Below, one piece after another: positions 13,687 through 17,539 of a DNA stretch of 17,539 nucleotides; within the stretch, counting starts at the first letter, position 1, and every line of letters starts with the position of its first letter. A program made the translations under genes and the position numbers. Source of the stretch: Deltaproteobacteria bacterium (lineage in GTDB: Bacteria; Myxococcota; UBA796; SXON01); contig CANKNP010000070.1 of assembly GCA_947483545.1 (NCBI GenBank), positions 1-17,539 of the forward strand, in the 5' to 3' direction. The notes below the pieces were generated by a model. The model was not told the DNA's origin. It was given only the letters and a program-made list of their open reading frames with translations, and did no database searches.

Positions 13687-14135
13687 GCAACGTCCTCAGC
13701 CGTCCCGCCCACTGCCACGATCTTCCCGCGGGCGGTGCCGGAGAACTTCGCGGCCTTGACCGTGATGGCGTTGGTAAGCTCACCGATGCCGAGCACCTTG
13801 ACGCCATCCCGACCAATGCGGGCGACCACACCGGAGGACTTCAGCAGCGCTGCATCGACGACGGAGCCGGCCGGAAACACCGCCAACTCACCCACGTTCA
13901 CGAGCACAAAGTCCTTCGCGAAGATGTTGGTGAACCCACGCTTCGGCATGCGGCGCTTGAGGGGCACCTGGCCGCCTTCAAAACCGCGCGCGATGGGGGC
14001 GCCGGTCCGGCTTTGCTGGCCCTTGGTGCCCCGGCCGGCGGTCTTGCCAAGGCCAGAGCCCTGACCGCGACCAACGCGGGTGCGAGGGCGCTGAGCGCCA
14101 GGAACGGGCTTCAAATTCGAGAGTTCGTTTGCCAT
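13683..14135 (-). CDS. rplO: 50S ribosomal protein L15 (uL15)
   Basis: The start ATG 14135-14133 is used because it gives MANELSNLKPVPGAQRPRTR, the canonical N-terminus, with a TTGGAG ribosome-binding site 4-10 nt upstream. A TTG start four codons earlier is possible but would consume that site. The 150-residue protein has the Gly/Arg-rich extension VGRGQGSGLGKTAGRGTKGQ and FEGGQVPLKRRMPKRGF, both diagnostic of L15. The C-terminal domain shows VKVLGIGELTNAITVKAAKFS. The stop overlaps the secY start by 4 nt, indicating translational coupling. Confidence 0.97.
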   Translation of the reverse strand: MANELSNLKPVPGAQRPRTRVGRGQGSGLGKTAGRGTKGQQSRTGAPIARGFEGGQVPLKRRMPKRGFTNIFAKDFVLVNVGELAVFPAGSVVDAALLKSSGVVARIGRDGVKVLGIGELTNAITVKAAKFSGTARGKIVAVGGTAEDVA

Positions 14136-14178
14136 GAGGTTCTCCAAGAGGCCGCGTGGGCGTTCGCCCGGGCCGCGA

Positions 14179-14379
14179 CTAGCCGTTCAGGCCGTCTGCG
14201 TTGACTTCTTCGACGTCGATGAGGTGAAGGACCGCCTTGACCATGCCGCGCACGGAGGGCGTATTCTCAAGCACGCGGCTGCGACCGATGCGACGCAACC
14301 CGAGCCCCTTGATGGTGGCCAGGTGCGGCGCGGTCGCATCGAGCGAGCTCTTGCGGAGGGTGACCTTGAGGTGCGTCAT
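14179..14379 (-). CDS. rpmD: 50S ribosomal protein L30 (uL30)
   Basis: A 66-residue protein starts at ATG 14379-14377; its AAGGA ribosome-binding site overlaps the rpsE stop. The pattern [20 protein letters not shown] then [20 protein letters not shown] and [13 protein letters not shown] is the L30 fold. It is slightly longer than the usual ~60 residues because of a C-terminal extension (VNADGLNG). The order rpsE-rpmD-rplO matches the spc operon. Confidence 0.97.
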   Translation of the reverse strand: MTHLKVTLRKSSLDATAPHLATIKGLGLRRIGRSRVLENTPSVRGMVKAVLHLIDVEEVNADGLNG

Positions 14380-14388
14380 CGGAGTTCC

Positions 14389-14955
14389 TTAGGAGTGCGA
14401 CTGAGCTTGCGCCCAGACCTTCATGCCAACGTTGTGGTTGTCGCTCACCGCTTCGAGGGAGATCCCTCGGCGAACGGCGACCTGCTCGGGCGACTCCAAC
14501 TGCGAGAGCGCCTGCAGAGTCGCACGCACCACGTTGTGCGGGTTGGAAGAGCCCAGGCTCTTGGTCAGGACGTTGTGGTAGCCCGCCGCGTCGAGCATCG
14601 CACGAACTGCGGGGCCGGCGATGACGCCGGTTCCCGGGCTAGCCGGGCGCAACAGCACCCGTCCGGCACCGAAGTGACCCAGACTGTCATGCGGGACTGT
14701 GCCGTCCAACACGGGCACATCGGTCATGCTGCTCTTCGCCCGTTCGGTTGCCTTGCGAACCGCCTCCGGGACCTCGTTCGCCTTGCCGCTTCCAATCCCA
14801 ATCCGGCCCTGGCCGTTCCCGACCACGACCAGCGCGGCATAGGAGAAGCGGCGACCGCCCTTGACCACCTTGGCCACCCGGTTGATGTGGATGGTCTTCT
14901 CGATGAGCTGGGAGTCTTCGGCGGGCTTACGACCGCGGGGCTGCTGTCTGTTCAC
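14389..14955 (-). CDS. rpsE: 30S ribosomal protein S5 (uS5)
   Basis: The 188-residue protein starts with GTG 14955-14953 behind a GGAGA ribosome-binding site. The double-stranded-RNA-binding domain is seen as [20 protein letters not shown] and [20 protein letters not shown]; the second domain as [40 protein letters not shown] and [13 protein letters not shown]. The N-terminal extension [14 protein letters not shown] is polar, as in related species. S5 shapes the mRNA entry site and translational accuracy. Confidence 0.98.
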   Translation of the reverse strand: MNRQQPRGRKPAEDSQLIEKTIHINRVAKVVKGGRRFSYAALVVVGNGQGRIGIGSGKANEVPEAVRKATERAKSSMTDVPVLDGTVPHDSLGHFGAGRVLLRPASPGTGVIAGPAVRAMLDAAGYHNVLTKSLGSSNPHNVVRATLQALSQLESPEQVAVRRGISLEAVSDNHNVGMKVWAQAQSHS

Positions 14956-14976
14956 AGGTGTCTCCAGGTGCAGAGA

Positions 14977-15342
14977 TTAGAAGTCAAGACCGGCCTCACG
15001 CGCCGCATCGGCGAGCGCCTTGATCCGACCGTGGTACAAGAAGCCGTTGCGGTCGAAGACCACGTGCTTCACATCCGCGGCCAGAGCACGCTCGGCGAGC
15101 AACTTGCCCACCGCTGCGGCTGCGTCAACGTTGCCCTTGTGGCCTTCGTGAGAGAGGCCCTCGGACAGCGTGGATGCCGCCACCAGCGTGTGACCCGAGT
15201 GATCGTCGATCACCTGGGCGTAGATGTGCGCGTTGGTGCGGTACACCGAGAGGCGCGGGCGCGCAGGCGTGCCCGTGACCGACTTGCGGATGCGGAACTT
15301 GCGGCGCTGACGAGCAGCGGCCATCTTTTCGCGGAGAGCCAT
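14977..15342 (-). CDS. rplR: 50S ribosomal protein L18 (uL18)
   Basis: This 121-residue 5S-rRNA-binding protein starts at ATG 15342-15340. After a basic N-terminus ([18 protein letters not shown]) come [36 protein letters not shown], and the C-terminal block [20 protein letters not shown] then REAGLDF, all diagnostic of L18. It lies 9 bp after the rplF stop and 21 bp before rpsE. Confidence 0.98.
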   Translation of the reverse strand: MALREKMAAARQRRKFRIRKSVTGTPARPRLSVYRTNAHIYAQVIDDHSGHTLVAASTLSEGLSHEGHKGNVDAAAAVGKLLAERALAADVKHVVFDRNGFLYHGRIKALADAAREAGLDF

Positions 15343-15351
15343 GGAAACTCC

Positions 15352-15891
15352 TTACTTCTTCGCGGTCTTGCCGGCTTTGAGCTTGATGTGCTCGCCCTCG
15401 TACCGGACGCCCTTGCCCTTGTAGGCATCGGGCGGCCGCAGGGCCTTCAACTTGGCGGCGGTCTCCCCGACGACCTGGCGATCACTGCCGACTACGGTCA
15501 GCTTGGTGCCCTTTTCGACGGAGATCTTGATGCCTTCGGGGAACGGAAACTCAATCGGGTGGCTGTAGCCGAGCTGCAGGACCAGGGTGGTGCCCTTGAC
15601 CTCGCTCTTGAAGCCGACGCCCTGGATGTCGAGCTTGCGCTCAAAACCCGTGGTGACGCCCTTCACCATGTTGTTCAGCAGCGCGCGGGTCAGGCCGTGG
15701 TTCGACCGAACCTGACGGCTCTCATCGACCCTGGTGACGCGGGCAATGCCCGATTCATGCACGACGGCAACGCCTGTCGCCATGTGCTGCGTCAGTTCGC
15801 CCTTCGGGCCTTTGACCCGGAGCGTGCCCTCGGCGACCGAGATGGTGACCCCCGCCGGAACGGGAATAGGAAGCTTTCCAATGCGTGACAT
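15352..15891 (-). CDS. rplF: 50S ribosomal protein L6 (uL6)
   Basis: This 179-residue protein starts at ATG 15891-15889 with MSRIGKLPIPVPAGVTISVA, the canonical L6 N-terminus. The two repeated L6 domains are present: RVKGPKGELTQHM and ALLNNMVKGVTTGFERKLDI in the first, then GYSHPIEFPFPEGIKISVEK and PPDAYKGKGVRYEGEHIKLK in the second. The C-terminus is Lys-rich (AGKTAKK). It follows rpsH by 11 bp and contacts the factor-binding base of the 50S subunit. Confidence 0.98.
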   Translation of the reverse strand: MSRIGKLPIPVPAGVTISVAEGTLRVKGPKGELTQHMATGVAVVHESGIARVTRVDESRQVRSNHGLTRALLNNMVKGVTTGFERKLDIQGVGFKSEVKGTTLVLQLGYSHPIEFPFPEGIKISVEKGTKLTVVGSDRQVVGETAAKLKALRPPDAYKGKGVRYEGEHIKLKAGKTAKK

Positions 15892-15902
15892 GGTTTCTCC
15901 GC

Positions 15903-16301
15903 CTACCAGATGTGGCAGATGACTTCACCACCCACGCCGGCGTTCCGAGCTGCCTTGTCGGACAGCACACCGCGGGGGGTGGTGAGAATGGCGAGACCGA
16001 GGCCGTTGCGAACGCGCGGCACCTCGTCCTTCCCGACGTAAACGCGGCGGCTGGGCGAACTGATCCGGGTGAGACCCTGGATCACGCCTTGGCGCGCATC
16101 GTCGTACTTCAGGAAGACCTTGAGCGCGCCACCCCGCGGGGCGTCGGCACGGTCGAGGTAGCCCTCGACAAAGCCTTCGTCCTTCAGGATCTTGACGATC
16201 TCGAGCTTGATTCGGGAGCGAGGCATCTCGACTGCCGCATGGCGCGCCTGAATGGCGTTCCGAATGCGTGTGAGCATGTCCGCGATGGGGTCGTTGGTCA
16301 T
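15903..16301 (-). CDS. rpsH: 30S ribosomal protein S8 (uS8)
   Basis: This 132-residue primary 16S-rRNA-binding protein starts at ATG 16301-16299. It shows DPIADMLTRIRNAIQARHAA, the SRIKLEIVKILKDEGFVEGY helix, ISSPSRRVYVGKDEVPRVRN, and the C-terminal GLAILTTPRGVLSDKAARNA then GGEVICHIW. In E. coli S8 represses the spc operon by binding its mRNA; whether this occurs here is not visible. Gap to rpsN is 15 bp. Confidence 0.98.
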   Translation of the reverse strand: MTNDPIADMLTRIRNAIQARHAAVEMPRSRIKLEIVKILKDEGFVEGYLDRADAPRGGALKVFLKYDDARQGVIQGLTRISSPSRRVYVGKDEVPRVRNGLGLAILTTPRGVLSDKAARNAGVGGEVICHIW

Positions 16302-16316
16302 GTTGAACTCCTCGCC

Positions 16317-16502
16317 CTACCAGCTTGCCTTCATCACGCCAGGAATCTCGCCCTTGAGGGAGAGGTTCCGAAAGCAGATGCGGCACATGTTGAACTTACG
16401 AAGGAACGCACGGGAGCGGCCACACAATGGACAGCGGCTCTTCTTGCGTGTGGAGAACTTCGCCGGGCGCGTAGCAGCGACGAGTTGCGACTTCTTGGCC
16501 AC
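16317..16502 (-). CDS. rpsN: 30S ribosomal protein S14, zinc-binding short form (uS14 type Z)
   Basis: A 61-residue protein with a GTG start at 16502-16500. It has the zinc knuckle [20 protein letters not shown], two CxxC pairs, which marks the short zinc-containing form of S14, rather than the ~101-residue Cys-less form of E. coli. The end [18 protein letters not shown] is the conserved C-terminus. Its place between rplE and rpsH is standard. With bL36 (C+) and the zinc-LID adenylate kinase, the cluster encodes three zinc-type variants. Confidence 0.97.
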   Translation of the reverse strand: MAKKSQLVAATRPAKFSTRKKSRCPLCGRSRAFLRKFNMCRICFRNLSLKGEIPGVMKASW

Positions 16503-16516
16503 TGTGGTCTCCTGGG

Positions 16517-17062
16517 CTACTGGCGAAAGGGAATACCGAGGGCGCGCAAGAGGGCGCGGCCTTCGGTGTCGTTACCGGCGGTGGTCACGAACGCGATGTT
16601 CATGCCCGTGATCTTGGTCACCCGCTCGTAGTTGATCTCAGGGAAGATGATCTGCTCGGTGATGCCGAGAGAATAATTTCCTCGTCCGTCGAACGCCTTG
16701 GGGTTCACCCCACGGAAATCGCGAACCCGGGGGAGCGCGACGTTCACAAGGCGATCCAAGAACTCCCACATGCGGTGGCCGCGCAGGGTGACCCGCGCGC
16801 CGATGGGCTGATTCTCGCGCAACTTAAAGTTCGCGATGGACTTGCGAGACCGGCGAATCTCGGCCTTTTGACCGGTGATCAGCGCGAGCTCTTCCGCCGC
16901 GGTCTCCAACAGCTTCACGTTCTGGGTAGCCTCCTTGAGGGAGGTGTTCAGCACGATCTTCTGCAAACGAGGGACCTGCATCACATTGCCGTAACCAAAC
17001 TCTTTTTGGAGCGAAGGTACTGCAGTGTCGCGGTAGTATTTCTGTAGACGGGTTTCAGCCAT
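16517..17062 (-). CDS. rplE: 50S ribosomal protein L5 (uL5)
   Basis: The start ATG 17062-17060 is chosen: it gives [20 protein letters not shown], the usual N-terminus, with a GGAAGAG ribosome-binding site upstream. An in-frame TTG nine codons earlier would add an acidic leader not seen in L5. The product has 181 residues (E. coli 179). [75 protein letters not shown] and the C-terminal [20 protein letters not shown] are diagnostic. L5 binds 5S rRNA and forms an intersubunit bridge. Confidence 0.98.
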   Translation of the reverse strand: MAETRLQKYYRDTAVPSLQKEFGYGNVMQVPRLQKIVLNTSLKEATQNVKLLETAAEELALITGQKAEIRRSRKSIANFKLRENQPIGARVTLRGHRMWEFLDRLVNVALPRVRDFRGVNPKAFDGRGNYSLGITEQIIFPEINYERVTKITGMNIAFVTTAGNDTEGRALLRALGIPFRQ

Positions 17063-17104
17063 CGTCGACTCTTCCGGTGGATCGTCCAAATGGACGGTGG
17101 TGCG

Positions 17105-17422
17105 CTAGATTGCGGAGCCAGTCTTGCGGTTGACGCGGAGCTTCTTCCCGTCCTCAACCTTGTAGCCGACCTTGACACGGGTCCCGGACGCCGCATCCCA
17201 GAGCGCGACGTTCGAAATATGAATGGCGGCCTCTTTCTGGATGATGCTGCCGGGGCGGTCTTGCTGAGCCTTGATGTGCTTCTTGACGAGCGCGACACCT
17301 TCGACCACCACACGGCCTTCCTGAGGCAGAACCTCGAGCACCTTGCCAGTGCGGCCCTTGTGCTTGCCAGCGATGACGAGAACCATGTCGTCCCGGCGAA
17401 TCTTCAACTTGTTCTTGGCCAT
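17105..17422 (-). CDS. rplX: 50S ribosomal protein L24 (uL24)
   Basis: This 105-residue assembly-initiator protein starts at ATG 17422-17420. The KOW motif is clear ([20 protein letters not shown] then [13 protein letters not shown]). It is followed by [33 protein letters not shown] and the C-terminal [21 protein letters not shown]24 starts 50S assembly by binding the 5' end of 23S rRNA. It is 7 bp from the rplN stop, with a GAGG ribosome-binding site overlapping that stop codon, and 42 bp from rplE. Confidence 0.98.
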   Translation of the reverse strand: MAKNKLKIRRDDMVLVIAGKHKGRTGKVLEVLPQEGRVVVEGVALVKKHIKAQQDRPGSIIQKEAAIHISNVALWDAASGTRVKVGYKVEDGKKLRVNRKTGSAI

Positions 17423-17429
17423 GGTTTCC

Positions 17430-17539
17430 TCAGAGGACTTCAGGCGCGAGCGCCACGATCTTCATGTACGCCTTGGCGCGCAGCTCGCGGGCGACAGGCC
17501 CGAAGATGCGGGTGCCGATCGGCTCGCCCTTGGCGTCGA
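17430..17539 (-). CDS. rplN: 50S ribosomal protein L14 (uL14), C-terminal fragment
   Basis: The gene enters from the right edge on the minus strand and ends at TGA 17432-17430. The visible 35 residues include [20 protein letters not shown] followed by VALAPEVL, the universal C-terminus of uL14. Its position before rplX is standard for the spc operon. The N-terminal part lies outside the window. uL14 forms part of the factor-binding surface of the 50S subunit. Confidence 0.96.
   Translation of the reverse strand, partial: DAKGEPIGTRIFGPVARELRAKAYMKIVALAPEVL

Noticed and set aside
14134..15888. A 584-codon plus-strand open frame opposite rpmD to rplF
   Set aside because: Antisense to conserved ribosomal protein genes with correct starts and spacing.
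1..17539. tRNA, rRNA, insertion sequences, attachment sites, integrases or defence genes
   Set aside because: None was recognised by reading; no transposase, integrase, nuclease or toxin-antitoxin pattern appears in any plausible frame.

Overview
The window is high-GC bacterial DNA. Most of it reads from the minus strand: the right half is a classical ribosomal-protein (spc/alpha type) cluster and the left half is accessory envelope and metabolic genes. The features fit a Gram-negative of the Myxococcota / former Deltaproteobacteria type. They include an MCE-domain lipid-transport protein, a beta-barrel protein ending in Phe, lipoproteins with lipoboxes (one with a long Asp/Ser/Thr linker), a FGE-sulfatase-domain lipoprotein, the C-terminus of an NrfA-like multihaem nitrite reductase, and frequent GTG starts. 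The lineage is inferred from gene style, not proven.

Right half (8330-17539, all minus, read right to left): rplN (cut by the edge), rplX, rplE, rpsN, rpsH, rplF, rplR, rpsE, rpmD, rplO, secY, adk, map, rpmJ, rpsM, rpsK, then a 169-bp structured gap, then rpoA and rplQ. Most intergenic gaps are 5-45 bp. rplO and secY overlap by 4 nt, and several Shine-Dalgarno sequences overlap the preceding stop codon. The block supplies 30S and 50S proteins, the SecY translocon channel, adenylate kinase, methionine aminopeptidase and the RNA polymerase alpha subunit. Two genes often found in this arrangement are absent: infA (expected between map and rpmJ) and rpsD (expected between rpsK and rpoA). The place where rpsD would lie instead holds two successive intrinsic-terminator-like structures, so rpoA-rplQ may be a separately controlled unit. 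A strong GC hairpin follows rplQ.

Middle (5116-8192, minus): a SUMF1/FGE-domain lipoprotein lacking the catalytic cysteine motif; a gap with four perfect inverted repeats and a fifth in the adjoining gene end; an exported START/SRPBCC-like protein; an isovaleryl-CoA-dehydrogenase-like acyl-CoA dehydrogenase; and, overlapping its stop codon, a small Cys-rich lipoprotein.

Left (1-5111): uppP (undecaprenyl-diphosphatase) on the plus strand, converging on the small lipoprotein and diverging from a tight four-gene minus-strand unit. That unit encodes an MCE protein with C-terminal repeats, an ABC-2 type permease with no ATPase beside it, a putative outer-membrane beta-barrel protein and a small exported protein. 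The first 248 bases are the 3' end of an NrfA-like gene converging on this unit. The four-gene unit is the best candidate for an undescribed envelope system. The rpsK-rpoA gap and the hairpin-rich gap at 7154-7388 are the best non-coding candidates.
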